A stretch of DNA of 64,000 nucleotides from Lachnospiraceae bacterium KM106-2 (GTDB taxonomy: Bacteria > Bacillota > Clostridia > Lachnospirales > Lachnospiraceae), in the NCBI GenBank assembly GCA_009731425.1, contig AP018794.1:2239960-2303959 (forward strand). The letters are read 5' to 3'. Position 1 is the stretch's first letter. Every line of letters starts with the position of its first letter. Made by a program: the position numbers and the translations under genes. A model generated the notes under the pieces. It saw nothing but the letters and a program-made list of their open reading frames with translations. It had not been told where the DNA came from and did no database searches. Positions 1 to 8,924 of the stretch are shown here, one piece after another.

Positions 1-917
1 AATAACTCTTTTCTCCTCTTTTGGCAATCCTTTCGCAATCGCAATAATGCTTCATCCTTTCTCTTACACTCTAACATTACATAACAATCGCGTATTGTAG
101 TTTTCATAATCGCTTCTTCCATCTTTTCATAATCCTCTACCGCTACATAATCACTATGTGCATGTTTCTTTCCTTCCTTATCACTAGATAGATGAAACTT
201 CGGATAACGATCACCCCATGTAGGGATCACCTTCTTCACACAATCCTCATAAGAATAGATTCCCGGATTCCATTCATAATGCTTATTATCAAAAACAATG
301 GGAATTCCAATCTTTTCATGTACTTTCAGACATTCATCAACGGTAAACGAAACGTGATCATTTTCTAATACCAAATAAGACTTTGTATTTTCTTGAAATC
401 GTCCAAAATTTTTACAAAAGACATCAATCGCCTCTTCTACCGTATCATATCCGCCTTTCATACCCAGATGAAGGGTAATGTTCGGAATTTTATCTAATTC
501 CATCACTTCAAACATATCTGCAAATAAATTCAAAGAATGAATGGTACGCTCCACAACATCTTCTTTCTTCGAATTTAATACAAAATATTGGGATGGATGG
601 GTGGATAGCTGCATCTGGAACTGATTCGCTATCTCCCCTACTTTCTTTAGTTCCTCTTTCACATCACTCACTTTATAATAATCAAGATCGATCTGAGGAA
701 GGAGCTGTTCCGAAAGCCGATAAGCATAAATATCCTCTCTTTCATTTGCATATAACAATCGGGCAAGATCAAGAACATTCTCTCTGGCCTTGTCTAACAA
801 ATAGGGCTTTCTCTTCTCATAATCCATCTTTTCTAAATACGTTTTCGTAGAAGCACGATTACATCTTATTTCTGGATGAAGCATGGTCACACAACAATAT
901 CCTAAATTAATTGCCAT
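1..917 (-). CDS. uvsE: UV damage endonuclease UvsE/UvdE (3' end beyond window)
   Basis: The minus-strand frame stays open from ATG at 917 to the window edge, about 305 codons, so the C-terminus is missing. UvdE/UvsE enzymes are metal-dependent TIM-barrel endonucleases that nick DNA 5' to UV photoproducts in the cytoplasm. Recognisable barrel-strand motifs in order are MAINLGYCCVTM at the N-terminus, LSTHPSQYFVL, ITLHLGMKGG, LVLENDHVSFT, IPIVFDNKHYEW and KFHLSSD. They supply the His, Glu and Asp metal ligands expected of the family. The start is supported by AAGGTG (925-930) seven bases upstream. It is divergent from the chemoreceptor gene on the right. The family call is firm; full length cannot be judged. 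Confidence 0.88.
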   Translation of the reverse strand, partial: MAINLGYCCVTMLHPEIRCNRASTKTYLEKMDYEKRKPYLLDKARENVLDLARLLYANEREDIYAYRLSEQLLPQIDLDYYKVSDVKEELKKVGEIANQFQMQLSTHPSQYFVLNSKKEDVVERTIHSLNLFADMFEVMELDKIPNITLHLGMKGGYDTVEEAIDVFCKNFGRFQENTKSYLVLENDHVSFTVDECLKVHEKIGIPIVFDNKHYEWNPGIYSYEDCVKKVIPTWGDRYPKFHLSSDKEGKKHAHSDYVAVEDYEKMEEAIMKTTIRDCYVMLECKRKDEALLRLRKDCQKRRKEL

Positions 918-962
918 ATTAATACACCTTTCTAATTTATATCTATTTTTTTTGATCTTTTG

Positions 963-971
963 TGCTATAAT
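963..971 (+). promoter_or_regulatory. Extended -10 promoter of the first chemoreceptor gene
   Basis: TGCTATAAT gives a consensus -10 (966-971) with a TG extension. No good -35 hexamer is visible 16-18 bases upstream. It lies about 55 bases before the chosen TTG start of the chemoreceptor. Confidence 0.5.
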
Positions 972-1024
972 GAGGTGGGTTATAAAATGTGTTTTTAACA
1001 CATCGTACTAAGGAGGAGTCCGTT

Positions 1025-2452
1025 TTGGAAAACGTTCACAAAAGAAATCTTATTATTATTTGGGGGTGCATTCTTGCACTCGCTACAACCACGATAGGAG
1101 GATACGGATTATGTCCTGTTGCATATAAGGGGATTGCAACGTTAGTGGTCACAGGGATTATCTGCTCCATCATTTACAAACTAAGCATTGATGATACAAA
1201 AAAAGCGCTTACACTTGTATTATTACCATCCTATGCTATTCTAATTTATTCTTGGATCGTAGGTGGAAACTCAACGGCGTTTGAGGCTACATATGTAACA
1301 CTAGGTATGGCAGCCGGTTACTTTAACCGAAAGATCATCAAACTCTTTACCATTCCTTTTATCATCGTAACTAGTATTGTAAGTCTACTCGATTACAAAA
1401 TATTATCTGATTTTTCACTTATTGGTGCAGTAACTAGAATCATTATCTTTACAGCAACAAGTATTTTAATCTATATTGGTACCGTATACGGAGAAGAGAA
1501 GATCAAACAAGTACGAGAGACTCTTCAGACGATTGACGCAAATCGAGACCTTGCACACAAAGTTTCAAATAATTTAAATGATCAAGTACAGCACTCGTTG
1601 GATGCTGTCAACAATGTCACCGAACAATCGAATATGATCACGGAATCTACAGAACAGATTTCACATGTCGTAGAAGAAAATAGCAATGCCTTTTTGAGTG
1701 TTAGTAAGAAGATCAAAACGACATTAGATCAAGTGAATCAGAATTATGAAAATGCTTCTAAATTAGAACAGAGCTTCCATAGCGTTAACGATGCTGTTAC
1801 AAATGGAAACGAGAAAGCCGCAACCGTTAAAACCTCTATGAATCAAATGGCAGGTCAGGTTGGCAGTGCCAAAGAAGCTACCGTTGCATTACTCGATCAG
1901 ATGGATAACATCCAAAATATTTTATCTGAAATCACATCCATTGCAGAGCAAACAAATCTTCTCTCTCTAAACGCTTCCATTGAAGCCGCTCGCGCAGGTG
2001 AGCAAGGACAAGGATTTGCTGTTGTCGCCAATGAGATACGTTCTTTATCTGAAGGAAGTAAAAATGCTGCTGATCACATTCAGGAAATCTTGACTTCATT
2101 AGCATCCTTAACTCAAGATGTTACCGATAAAATATCGGCTGGTGCCAATGCAGCTGTACAGAGTGAAGATGATATCACAGAACTCTTAGGAGTCCTACAC
2201 ATGATCGATTCCTCTACAAGTGAAGCAACGAAAGTTGTCTCAAATGAATTCAAAATTATCGAGTCAATTCGCGATCAATATAATGACATTAATACAGAAG
2301 TGGAATCTGTTGCCGCAACTTCTGAGGAAAATACCGCAATGATCATTACGATCAACGAAAGTGTATTAGCTCAGACAGAGGCAATTCATAAATTATCTGA
2401 GTCCATTAAAGAGATGAAAGAATCTTCAGATAAACTTTCAGAAAGTATTTAA
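1025..2452 (+). CDS. Methyl-accepting chemotaxis protein with six-TM N-terminus
   Basis: Chemoreceptor that would signal to CheA/CheW. The start is TTG 1025, six bases after AAGGAGGAG (1010-1018); a longer frame from ATG 989 lacks such a site. The product is about 475 residues. Residues 1-165 hold about six closely spaced hydrophobic segments (for example [19 protein letters not shown]) with no large extracellular loop. The cytoplasmic signalling domain follows, with the hairpin tip near residues 305-340 ([19 protein letters not shown]). No HAMP domain is evident. The architecture matches the tandem pair at 52068-55045, so the three look paralogous. The ligand is unknown; the membrane region itself may sense. 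Confidence 0.92.
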   Translation: MENVHKRNLIIIWGCILALATTTIGGYGLCPVAYKGIATLVVTGIICSIIYKLSIDDTKKALTLVLLPSYAILIYSWIVGGNSTAFEATYVTLGMAAGYFNRKIIKLFTIPFIIVTSIVSLLDYKILSDFSLIGAVTRIIIFTATSILIYIGTVYGEEKIKQVRETLQTIDANRDLAHKVSNNLNDQVQHSLDAVNNVTEQSNMITESTEQISHVVEENSNAFLSVSKKIKTTLDQVNQNYENASKLEQSFHSVNDAVTNGNEKAATVKTSMNQMAGQVGSAKEATVALLDQMDNIQNILSEITSIAEQTNLLSLNASIEAARAGEQGQGFAVVANEIRSLSEGSKNAADHIQEILTSLASLTQDVTDKISAGANAAVQSEDDITELLGVLHMIDSSTSEATKVVSNEFKIIESIRDQYNDINTEVESVAATSEENTAMIITINESVLAQTEAIHKLSESIKEMKESSDKLSESI

Positions 2453-2468
2453 TTATAATTACAAAGCA

Positions 2469-2508
2469 AAAATAGCTTACAATCCTTTTACCGATTGTAA
2501 GCTATTTT
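2469..2508. terminator. Bidirectional terminator between convergent genes
   Basis: Perfect stem AATAGCTTACAATC / GATTGTAAGCTATT with an eight-base loop, A-tract on the left and T-tract on the right. It serves the chemoreceptor (+) and the LRR gene (-), whose stop overlaps the T-tract. Confidence 0.85.
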
Positions 2509-3051
2509 TTACTCTTCGTTTGTAATCATATAATAAGTGAATGCACTATAAACGGCATCCTCTGATTCATAGCGAATTGATATTCGATTTGTCCCGCTAT
2601 AAAGTTCTTTTGTAGAAAATGTAATGGTCTCATTCTCCATACAAGGAGTGACCACCTTACTCTTTAAGAAATTTCCAACCATAACCTTATATGGTTTCAA
2701 CACAGTTCCATCCATTGTCTTGATATTCTCTGTGATCACAACTTTCTCCCCTATGATCTTTGCTAATCCAACTACAATGAATTGTTCTTTCACGCTAACT
2801 GTCTTTAGTGCTTTTAGATTACCAAGGACTGAAATATCACAAATCTCATTATTGTCTAGCTGCAACTCCCTCAAATTAACGGCCGACTGTAATCCTTCTA
2901 AATTTGTGATACGCTTTCCTTCTGCATGCAAAGATGTCAGTTTAAGCATATCCTCACTGGTAATCTCCTCTTCACTTAAGCTGAGCGCATTCTTAATAGC
3001 TGCTTTTAAACGTTTATCTGGTATTATTACCATTTCTACTAAATCAATCAC
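2509..3051 (-). CDS. Small leucine-rich-repeat protein
   Basis: 180 residues starting at GTG 3051, with AAGGTG seven bases upstream; the internal ATG at 3033 has no ribosome site. Residues about 8-35 resemble the helical cap often found before bacterial LRRs (IPDKRLKAAIKNAL). Residues 40-100 form two to three LRR units (LHAEGKRITNLEGL, LRELQLDNNEICDISVL). A beta-rich C-terminal part (about 100-180) lacks an assigned family. There is no signal peptide or anchor, so location is uncertain. It is the larger gene downstream of the c-di-GMP-I riboswitch at 3687-3767, suggesting a role in a surface or motility programme, but that is inferred from position only. Confidence 0.6.
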   Translation of the reverse strand: MIDLVEMVIIPDKRLKAAIKNALSLSEEEITSEDMLKLTSLHAEGKRITNLEGLQSAVNLRELQLDNNEICDISVLGNLKALKTVSVKEQFIVVGLAKIIGEKVVITENIKTMDGTVLKPYKVMVGNFLKSKVVTPCMENETITFSTKELYSGTNRISIRYESEDAVYSAFTYYMITNEE

Positions 3052-3186
3052 TCATTCACACCTTAACCTTATTTCTTATTTTTGTCCCCGTTTGCTAAAT
3101 GCTGATAAAACGAAATCTAGCTGCCAAATATTTATTCCCTCAGTAAATATCCGACAGCTAGACTAATAGCCTTTACAATTATATAA

Positions 3187-3318
3187 TTATAATGCTTCCT
3201 TTGTAGACCATGACATCGTAACCCAAAAGGTATCGATGTCATCTCTACGTATATGTGAGTTTATACTCCCCAGGTTGTGTGACGAATCTGTATGACCATT
3301 TTCTAATATCTTAATCAT
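3187..3318 (-). CDS. Putative 43-residue small protein, unknown function
   Basis: ATG 3318 is preceded by a strong ribosome site (GAGGGAG, seven bases upstream), and the frame is open for 43 codons to TAA at 3187. The peptide begins MIKILENGHTDSSHNL and ends FWVTMSWSTKEAL. There is no signal peptide, Cys cluster or membrane segment. I do not recognise it. It lies between the c-di-GMP-I riboswitch/terminator and the LRR gene. It could be a genuine small protein or the surviving end of a decayed gene; two short in-frame stretches upstream (3319-3460) are interrupted by stops. Confidence 0.45.
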   Translation of the reverse strand: MIKILENGHTDSSHNLGSINSHIRRDDIDTFWVTMSWSTKEAL

Positions 3319-3602
3319 AGATAATCTCCCTCAAATATCTATCATTGCTATCGAAACAGCGAGAAAATATGAGAATAATGATAGAAAGGATTTAGATTGG
3401 CTTCCCAGTTCCTATGTAAAATCCATTTCTATAACAGATAAAAAATGAACTGCCAGAGTAGTACATGCAGAAGATTATGATTTATGCATCCCTGCCATCC
3501 CCAATCTCTCCCTCAAAAGTTGGTTCCTGCATTTCGTGCGGAGCATAGATATATTTTGATTCAAACGTAAGCACTTACCCTCATGGCTTAAGCTTGTATC
3601 AA
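3319..3602. other. Non-coding gap between small ORF and riboswitch terminator
   Basis: No ORF of convincing length was found on either strand. On the minus strand, short open stretches in the same frame as the 43-codon ORF are separated by TAG and TGA stops, which may mark a decayed upstream gene. A second purine-rich Shine-Dalgarno-like run (GAGGGAGAG) is followed by only a seven-codon frame. Confidence 0.3.
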
Positions 3603-3637
3603 TATAAAAAAAGTCACTCCTGCGAAAGAGCGACTTG
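3603..3637 (-). terminator. Riboswitch-linked intrinsic terminator
   Basis: On the minus strand AAGTCGCTC pairs with GAGTGACTT (one G-U) and is followed by seven T. It starts about 50 bases after the c-di-GMP-I aptamer, the normal place for a transcriptional expression platform. Confidence 0.7.
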
Positions 3638-3686
3638 AATAAACATTAGAATTCTTCTAACATAACAAAAAGTATAAGTACTCTTT

Positions 3687-3767
3687 GGCAACTGGCTGAC
3701 ATGATGTAAGATTATCTTACATTTTAGTCCCTATAGCTTTGCGTCACCAGATTTCTCTGGCTATGCC
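3687..3767 (-). ncRNA. c-di-GMP-I (GEMM-I) riboswitch aptamer
   Basis: The minus strand carries the GEMM-I signature. It opens with GGCATAGCC, then a CCAGA-GAAA-TCTGG hairpin whose GNRA tetraloop normally docks into a receptor. The core GACGCAAAGC follows, then CTATAGGG, the second stem with arms GTAAGAT and ATCTTAC, and closing CAGCCAGTTGCC, which pairs back to GGCA. An intrinsic terminator follows at 3603-3637. This class binds cyclic di-GMP and usually controls motility, adhesion or surface genes in Clostridia. The nearest downstream genes are the 43-codon ORF and the LRR protein. Confidence 0.9.
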
Positions 3768-3833
3768 TATTTAGTTGTTCAAATGTATTCTATCAAAAAA
3801 TTCATCACTTGTATACCGGAAATTTATACCATA

Positions 3834-4043
3834 TCATATTTTTTTACATTCTCTTAAGTATTCTTCCCATATTTCAACATTATAATGTTCTGGTTGCATA
3901 CGGATCGCACGCTCCAATGTAGAAATAATATTCTTTAGTCGTTCCTCATCCATCTCGTCGATTTCTTCTGGTTCTCCATCTTCATTATAGTAAACAGAGA
4001 AATCAATATCGTCATAATCTAACTCATCTGCAAATATATTCAT
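3834..4043 (-). CDS. Small acidic hypothetical protein (69 aa)
   Basis: ATG 4043 follows an AAAGGA site. The first 35 residues are very acidic (DELDYDDIDFSVYYNEDGE), and the second half looks helical and amphipathic. I recognise no family. It lies 24 bases after the PadR-linked membrane-protein gene on the same strand, probably as the last gene of that operon. The c-di-GMP riboswitch begins about 65 bases beyond its stop. Confidence 0.55.
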   Translation of the reverse strand: MNIFADELDYDDIDFSVYYNEDGEPEEIDEMDEERLKNIISTLERAIRMQPEHYNVEIWEEYLRECKKI

Positions 4044-4067
4044 TTCGTTTCCTTTCCACCGTCGTTC

Positions 4068-4739
4068 TTACATATCCACACTGTTCTTTAACACATACTC
4101 TGTTGCATAACAGATGATCACCAAAATAGCAGGAATTATGATTGTCGTTTTAACGATTGTTGTATTCATAAAATAAGCAATAGCAAATAGACTGCCCAAA
4201 ATCATACAGCAGATCAGCCATGTCACCAAAAATCGTAATACCTTATTTTTAATTCTAGGTGTTTCGAATGCATTCCGACACACAAGTTCAACTACAACAT
4301 TTGCAAGAATCACATACAATACAAAATTAAGGAGATCCCCATTAGATAAACGAAATTGTAGCAAGTCGATCTTTTCTGCCAGGTTAAGCAAAACCTGTTT
4401 TATAATTGTTATCACCATGATGATCCAGACACAACTAAGTAATAAGGATACTCTCCCATAAATCTTCTGCTTTTTAGTCAATTGTGGAACCTCACATACT
4501 ACGGAATCGCAGAACTCTTTATAATCATCGCCTATGATCTGTTCGATCGTATCTCCTCGTTCCTGACCATCTAATATCATCTGAGTAATATCAAAACGGA
4601 TCTTTTCCTGGTTATACTCTGTTATTTGCTTTCCTCTTAAATATACAATGATATTCGTTAGTGCTTCTTGATTCTCTTCTTTTATCTGTTTATCTAAACG
4701 ATTATTCTCTTTTAACAGCTTCTTTGTCTTTTTATTCAT
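4068..4739 (-). CDS. PadR-linked integral membrane protein
   Basis: The start chosen is ATG 4739, preceded at eight bases by GGAGG; a TTG fifteen bases earlier is inside that site. Product is about 223 residues. Residues 1-95 are a soluble, charged helical region (KKTKKLLKENNRLDKQIKEE), followed by about four hydrophobic segments. The gene overlaps the 3' end of the PadR regulator by eight bases, so translation is probably coupled. PadR genes are often followed by such membrane proteins, which are their regulatory targets or partners. Specific function unknown. Confidence 0.65.
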   Translation of the reverse strand: MNKKTKKLLKENNRLDKQIKEENQEALTNIIVYLRGKQITEYNQEKIRFDITQMILDGQERGDTIEQIIGDDYKEFCDSVVCEVPQLTKKQKIYGRVSLLLSCVWIIMVITIIKQVLLNLAEKIDLLQFRLSNGDLLNFVLYVILANVVVELVCRNAFETPRIKNKVLRFLVTWLICCMILGSLFAIAYFMNTTIVKTTIIIPAILVIICYATEYVLKNSVDM

Positions 4740-5061
4740 GCTCACGTCCTCCAATCACTTGATCAACCGCTTCTGTCATTGCTAGATAACTATCCTCGAA
4801 TTCTTTTATCTTCATCTTTCCTTCTTCCGTAATTGAGAAATATTTTCTCTTCGGTCCAGAACTTGATTGACGATAAGTTGCTTTGATACAGTTATTTTTT
4901 TCTAATCTGAGTAGAATAGGGTAAATCGTTCCCTCTGATATCATTCCAAACCCATAACGGCTCAGCATCTCTGATATTTCATAACCATAGGTCTCGTTCT
5001 TCTCAATAATAATTAGAATAACACCCTCCAACATCCCTTTTAACATTTGTGTTGATATCAA
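4732..5061 (-). CDS. PadR-family transcriptional regulator
   Basis: About 109 residues with the compact PadR winged helix. Helix/wing motifs are GVILIIIEKNETYGYEIS, EGTIYPILLRLEKN and GPKRKYFSITEEGK. I place the start at TTG 5061, six bases after AGGAGT; longer in-frame codons have no ribosome site. PadR proteins bind as dimers and usually repress their own operon. The promoter region carries two copies of an ATGTATTGCA word (5084-5093 and 5107-5116), which are candidate operator half-sites. The downstream membrane protein and acidic small protein are the likely targets. Confidence 0.88.
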   Translation of the reverse strand: MISTQMLKGMLEGVILIIIEKNETYGYEISEMLSRYGFGMISEGTIYPILLRLEKNNCIKATYRQSSSGPKRKYFSITEEGKMKIKEFEDSYLAMTEAVDQVIGGREHE

Positions 5062-5105
5062 ATGATCACTCCTTTCTAGTATTATGTATTGCAAAGTACT
5101 ACTAT

Positions 5106-5134
5106 AATGTATTGCATAATAGTGAAATTGTCAA
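5106..5134 (-). promoter_or_regulatory. Promoter of the padR operon with repeated operator word
   Basis: Minus-strand TTGACA (5129-5134), 17-base spacer, TACATT (5106-5111). The word ATGTATTGCA occurs twice in direct orientation, once over the -10 and once about 23 bases downstream, which fits an autoregulatory PadR operator. Confidence 0.55.
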
Positions 5135-5236
5135 CTACTTTTAGTCTATTTTACATAATATAAACAAATTCTTGACTCAATCTTTACAATCTTCGCTTAC
5201 GATAACTGCAAAATACTGATACAAAGGAGATCCCTC

Positions 5237-6901
5237 ATGAACCAAAGAAAAACAATTGCTATGCAGTTTAGAAAAATTAATCGTCTGATCGGAATTACAA
5301 TCTTTTTACTCATCGCAATCTATACCGGTGTCTTGTTTTTGATCAAATCTCAGCTCAGTGATTTCTATCACCAATCCTTTTACGTTGTTACGGAGACTTC
5401 AGCTCTCTGCTCTGAATTAGAGAGTATGGAAAATGATATGTACAAAGCGCTTTTGTTACAGAACGATTCCTCCCTAACCTTATTAGAATCCTCAAATAAA
5501 ACGCTTTCCACACTTCAAAAAGAAGTTACTTTACTGAGCAGTCAGTCTGCTGAATATCAAAAATGGCTCACCGCCCTTAATAACTCAATGAAACTATGGG
5601 TTCCTCTCCACCAAGATATGATCAAAAGTTGCAAGAATGAAGATTACCAAATGACCGCTCAAATCTTTAATAATCAATATAAGTTGTTACTCGATGAAGG
5701 GAAAAAATCTCTTCAATCTATTAAGCAGAAAGCACTTACTAGTTCTTCCGCTTACTATGCACGAATTGAACAACTCCAGCTTGCAAGCATCCTCTGCGTA
5801 AGTATCGGTGCCCTGATCGGAATATTCGCCGTCTTTACCTTTATCAAACGTTTGAAAAACTCAATCCTGCCTCCACTCCAATCACTCACGGAGCTAGCAT
5901 CCTCTTATGGAAAAGGTCAGCTAAGGGGACAGCAGAATTTTCATTCTGATAACGAATTTGGCTTACTGGCTCAGACTATGGAACAAATGGCCCAACAGAT
6001 CTATCGTATTCTTTCAGATATCGAATCCGTAACCAGCGCATTTACCAATCGAAATTTGAATGCCGAAATCTCCGAAAACTATGATGGCGACTTTTATTTA
6101 ATCCAGACTGCATTAGAACAACTCTCACAATCGATCAAATCACCGATCAAGCAGATGGAGACTTGTTCAAACGATCTCATTCATTCTGCTTCTACTTTAA
6201 GCAATAGCTCGGAACATTTATTAGGCTTATGTGTAGAGCAATCAGACGAGACCGTAAAGCTTCAGCACACACTAGAAGCACTTTCTGATCGAATCACACA
6301 AAATCTAGACACCAATAATCATCTTCTAGTATTCATGCAAAACTGCACCAAGAAGGGAGATCAAGGTCAAGAGGATATGAAAGAACTTATGGAATCTGTA
6401 TCTGCCACCGTTGATCTTTCTGCAAATATCCAGTCCATTCTCAGTCAACTCCAAAAGATTGCAAAAACAACCAAACTACTTGCATTAAATGCTTCTATCG
6501 AAGCTGCCAGAGCTGGCGATCAAGGAAATAGTTTTCATGTAGTTGCTGAACAGATCAGTACTCTTGCTGAAGAAAGCACTACGATCGCCTCTAAAGCAAA
6601 TCAATTTATCAGTGATTCCTTAGTTCAGATGGAACGATGTCAAGAAACTGCTTTTTCTACCAATCGCTCCTTAAGAGATTTAAACGATGAAATACAGACT
6701 ATTTTTAGCAGGATGCAGTCTGCTGCCGACTCACTTCGTCTTGGCGTTGATGACATCGGTCAGGTAACAAATGGTCTTTCGACTATTACGGATAAAACAG
6801 AAGAGACTGTTCTTTCCGCTAGAAAAAACCAGTCTCTTTCTTCTTCCTTGCAATCTCAAGCTGATGCTCTTACTGACATCGTAGGACAATATCAATTGTA
6901 A
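5237..6901 (+). CDS. Methyl-accepting chemotaxis protein, four-helix-bundle sensor
   Basis: 554 residues. TM1 is about 17-36, followed by an extracytoplasmic helical region (about 40-178, 4HB_MCP-like). TM2 is about 180-203, HAMP about 205-260, then the signalling domain. The hairpin tip near 407-435 reads [20 protein letters not shown], where the usual QTN before LLALNA is replaced by TTK. The following GNSFHVVAEQI is also diverged from the common GRGFAVVA. This suggests a specialised or weakly coupled receptor. ATG follows AAAGGAG. It converges with the B12-linked operon, with only six bases between stops and no clear terminator hairpin. Confidence 0.92.
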   Translation: MNQRKTIAMQFRKINRLIGITIFLLIAIYTGVLFLIKSQLSDFYHQSFYVVTETSALCSELESMENDMYKALLLQNDSSLTLLESSNKTLSTLQKEVTLLSSQSAEYQKWLTALNNSMKLWVPLHQDMIKSCKNEDYQMTAQIFNNQYKLLLDEGKKSLQSIKQKALTSSSAYYARIEQLQLASILCVSIGALIGIFAVFTFIKRLKNSILPPLQSLTELASSYGKGQLRGQQNFHSDNEFGLLAQTMEQMAQQIYRILSDIESVTSAFTNRNLNAEISENYDGDFYLIQTALEQLSQSIKSPIKQMETCSNDLIHSASTLSNSSEHLLGLCVEQSDETVKLQHTLEALSDRITQNLDTNNHLLVFMQNCTKKGDQGQEDMKELMESVSATVDLSANIQSILSQLQKIAKTTKLLALNASIEAARAGDQGNSFHVVAEQISTLAEESTTIASKANQFISDSLVQMERCQETAFSTNRSLRDLNDEIQTIFSRMQSAADSLRLGVDDIGQVTNGLSTITDKTEETVLSARKNQSLSSSLQSQADALTDIVGQYQL

Positions 6902-6907
6902 TTCTTA

Positions 6908-7927
6908 TCATTCAAAGCGATACAAGGAAGTCTCTTTCTTCTGAAACCGCTCATAGGCGATCAATGCAAGAAGTGCTTGCTCGCTTGCTATCTCATTGGA
7001 GACATTTTCTTCTGTCTCCAATCGTGAATGAGCAAACCCTCCATCTTCATTTCGATACTGTAATAAGCCATCCAATGCCGTTTTACCACTTTTTACGAAT
7101 CTCTGATCATCTTCTGGATCAATTCCTAGTGCCGTCAATGCAATTATTACTTGTGCTGTGCTTTCAGAACTCTGAAGCGAGACATCACCAAAATCTCCAT
7201 TTGTCGTCTGCTTTCTACTTAAAAATATAAGTGCACGACTGACCGCCTCTTTTACATTTTGTTGTTTCTTATAAGGGGCAAGGGCACAAAGAGCCATGGC
7301 TGTAATATCAATATCTTCTTCAAACTCTGTCAGACCAAATGCACCACTTTTCTTCTGTGCGGATAAAACTGCATTTATCATTTCTTCTCTTGTCTCATAG
7401 GCATCGTCCGGCACCTCATAAGATCTAGAATCTAGTAAGATCAAAGCCCAGATATATCCGTTCAATCCCTGCGTATCCAAAGGAGCGGTATATCCTCGAT
7501 TATATGTGCCATCTCCAAGAAAATCCATAGTATCAAAACTCTTGATATCTTCTCCTAATGCTGACAAAGTAAGACCGATCCGGTGCCACTCCGTAGCTTT
7601 TCTCTCATCTAACGTATTATTCTCTTCATAAGAACGCTTCACATGCTGGACTAATCTGGTCGCATAACCGCTATAATCATCGGATAACTGACTTCTTGCA
7701 ATTCCAAATGCAAACCAATCCACTGTTGAGGTTCCTGCATAATTTAGAAATTCATCCTGCATCAAATCCTGATCAGTTGCAATTCCCATAGTTGTCTTCT
7801 TCCAATTTACAATCTCTTCGATCATTTTCTGATATACTGATTTCCTATGAAAAGCAAAAGAAAGGAATATGAAAAGCACTGATAGCAGGATAAAAATGAT
7901 ACCTCCAACTCTTAGTTTCTTCTTCAC
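6908..7927 (-). CDS. Membrane-anchored alpha/alpha-barrel protein (transcobalamin alpha-domain-like)
   Basis: 339 residues from GTG 7927, one base after the preceding stop, with AAAGGA upstream. Residues 6-26 form an N-terminal membrane anchor. The rest is an all-helical repeat protein with prenyltransferase/terpene-cyclase-like motifs: AQKKSGAFGLTEFEED, DIDITAMALCALAPY, QTTNGDFGDVSLQSSEST, GLLQYRNEDGGF and ASEQALLALIAYERF. This alpha/alpha-toroid fold is shared with the alpha domain of transcobalamin and intrinsic factor, and in Firmicutes it often accompanies DUF4430. Third gene of the operon behind a cobalamin riboswitch. I infer it presents or traps corrinoid outside the cell. An enzymatic cyclase is unlikely because no acidic cyclase motif is seen. 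Confidence 0.7.
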   Translation of the reverse strand: MKKKLRVGGIIFILLSVLFIFLSFAFHRKSVYQKMIEEIVNWKKTTMGIATDQDLMQDEFLNYAGTSTVDWFAFGIARSQLSDDYSGYATRLVQHVKRSYEENNTLDERKATEWHRIGLTLSALGEDIKSFDTMDFLGDGTYNRGYTAPLDTQGLNGYIWALILLDSRSYEVPDDAYETREEMINAVLSAQKKSGAFGLTEFEEDIDITAMALCALAPYKKQQNVKEAVSRALIFLSRKQTTNGDFGDVSLQSSESTAQVIIALTALGIDPEDDQRFVKSGKTALDGLLQYRNEDGGFAHSRLETEENVSNEIASEQALLALIAYERFQKKETSLYRFE

Positions 7928-7928
7928 G

Positions 7929-8909
7929 TTATGCGTCCTTTCCTAAGCAAAGGGTATATTTTAATAGAATCCGATCTCCCGACTGAATTGAATGGTCACT
8001 CATTCCTACTCCGGCATAAACTCCGTTTACACAATATCTCCATCCAGAAAACTTAGTAAAATCAAATTCACCAAGACTGTCCTCCAAATATTTGTTCTCA
8101 CGGAACTTCACTCCATTGTCATCAAGAATCTCTTTTACCCGATCCGATAACGAAACCTTGCTAATCATATGCCCTTTTTTTATCCTTGCCAGATAGAAAT
8201 CACTTTCCAGACTTCCCGTATGGGAATAAGTGTACCCAGCCTGATTCAGCCCTCTTACAACAGCATGGGCGGCACTTTCTCCTTCGTAATAAGGGACTTT
8301 CAGATTCGATACCAAGGTTCCATTTCCAATCACACTGGCATCAATAGATAATAAGATACTGCCAACGGGTACTCGTGTCGGTACAACTGTTGGACTTGGT
8401 GTCATTGTCGGTGCAACGGTTTCTTGTGATGGATTGGTTGATGGCTGCAATGATGGTTTTGATGATTCTATTGTACTTTGCTGAGGTGATTTTGTCTCCG
8501 TAATAGCATCTTTAGAACTCTCTTCCTGAACTGAAACATTTACTGACCCCGGCTGCTTTGTTACCGTTATGTCACCAGCAAACGGAGACGCTTTTACCGT
8601 CTCCGTTCCTTTCTTATTGGATGTAAGATCCTTTTGTGCTGTTACCTTTTCTTTCTCTTTTTCTGATGGAACCTGATTCTTAGAATTGACTTTAGCTTCA
8701 TTTGCTGGACTTTTTGTTTGCTTTCCATTTGGCTGATTGGAAACCGTATTCTGAACTGGACTCTCACTTACTATCACAGATTCAGTTTTATTCTTGCTCT
8801 CAGAATTTGCAACGGTTTGATCATCCAATCGAATCCATAAGAGCGAGATACCAAAGATCAGCATCAAAGTTATCCCACCCCATATTAGGCGTATCTTTTT
8901 GTTGTTCAT
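7929..8909 (-). CDS. DUF4430 surface protein (transcobalamin beta-domain-like)
   Basis: 326 residues. Residues 5-27 are a signal anchor. Residues about 30-182 are a low-complexity Ser/Thr/Pro/Lys spacer, as in wall-spanning linkers. Residues about 184-326 are DUF4430, ending in the typical FSGWRYCVNGVYAG and SGDRILLKYTLCLG. DUF4430 is structurally the C-terminal beta domain of intrinsic factor and transcobalamin, which caps the bound cobalamin. It is sandwiched between two genes for alpha/alpha-barrel proteins and follows a cobalamin riboswitch. A two-component B12 binding surface is therefore the simplest reading. Ligand binding is inferred, not shown. Confidence 0.78.
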   Translation of the reverse strand: MNNKKIRLIWGGITLMLIFGISLLWIRLDDQTVANSESKNKTESVIVSESPVQNTVSNQPNGKQTKSPANEAKVNSKNQVPSEKEKEKVTAQKDLTSNKKGTETVKASPFAGDITVTKQPGSVNVSVQEESSKDAITETKSPQQSTIESSKPSLQPSTNPSQETVAPTMTPSPTVVPTRVPVGSILLSIDASVIGNGTLVSNLKVPYYEGESAAHAVVRGLNQAGYTYSHTGSLESDFYLARIKKGHMISKVSLSDRVKEILDDNGVKFRENKYLEDSLGEFDFTKFSGWRYCVNGVYAGVGMSDHSIQSGDRILLKYTLCLGKDA

Positions 8910-8924
8910 ACCAAACCTCGTTTT

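Noticed and set aside
2624..3166. Plus-strand 180-codon ORF opposite the LRR gene
   Set aside because: Antisense shadow: the minus strand has the ribosome site, LRR motif pattern and terminator.
6908..7927. Alpha/alpha-barrel protein as a terpene cyclase or prenyltransferase enzyme
   Set aside because: No cyclase acidic motif or zinc site is seen, and the riboswitch and DUF4430 neighbour point to a binding protein.
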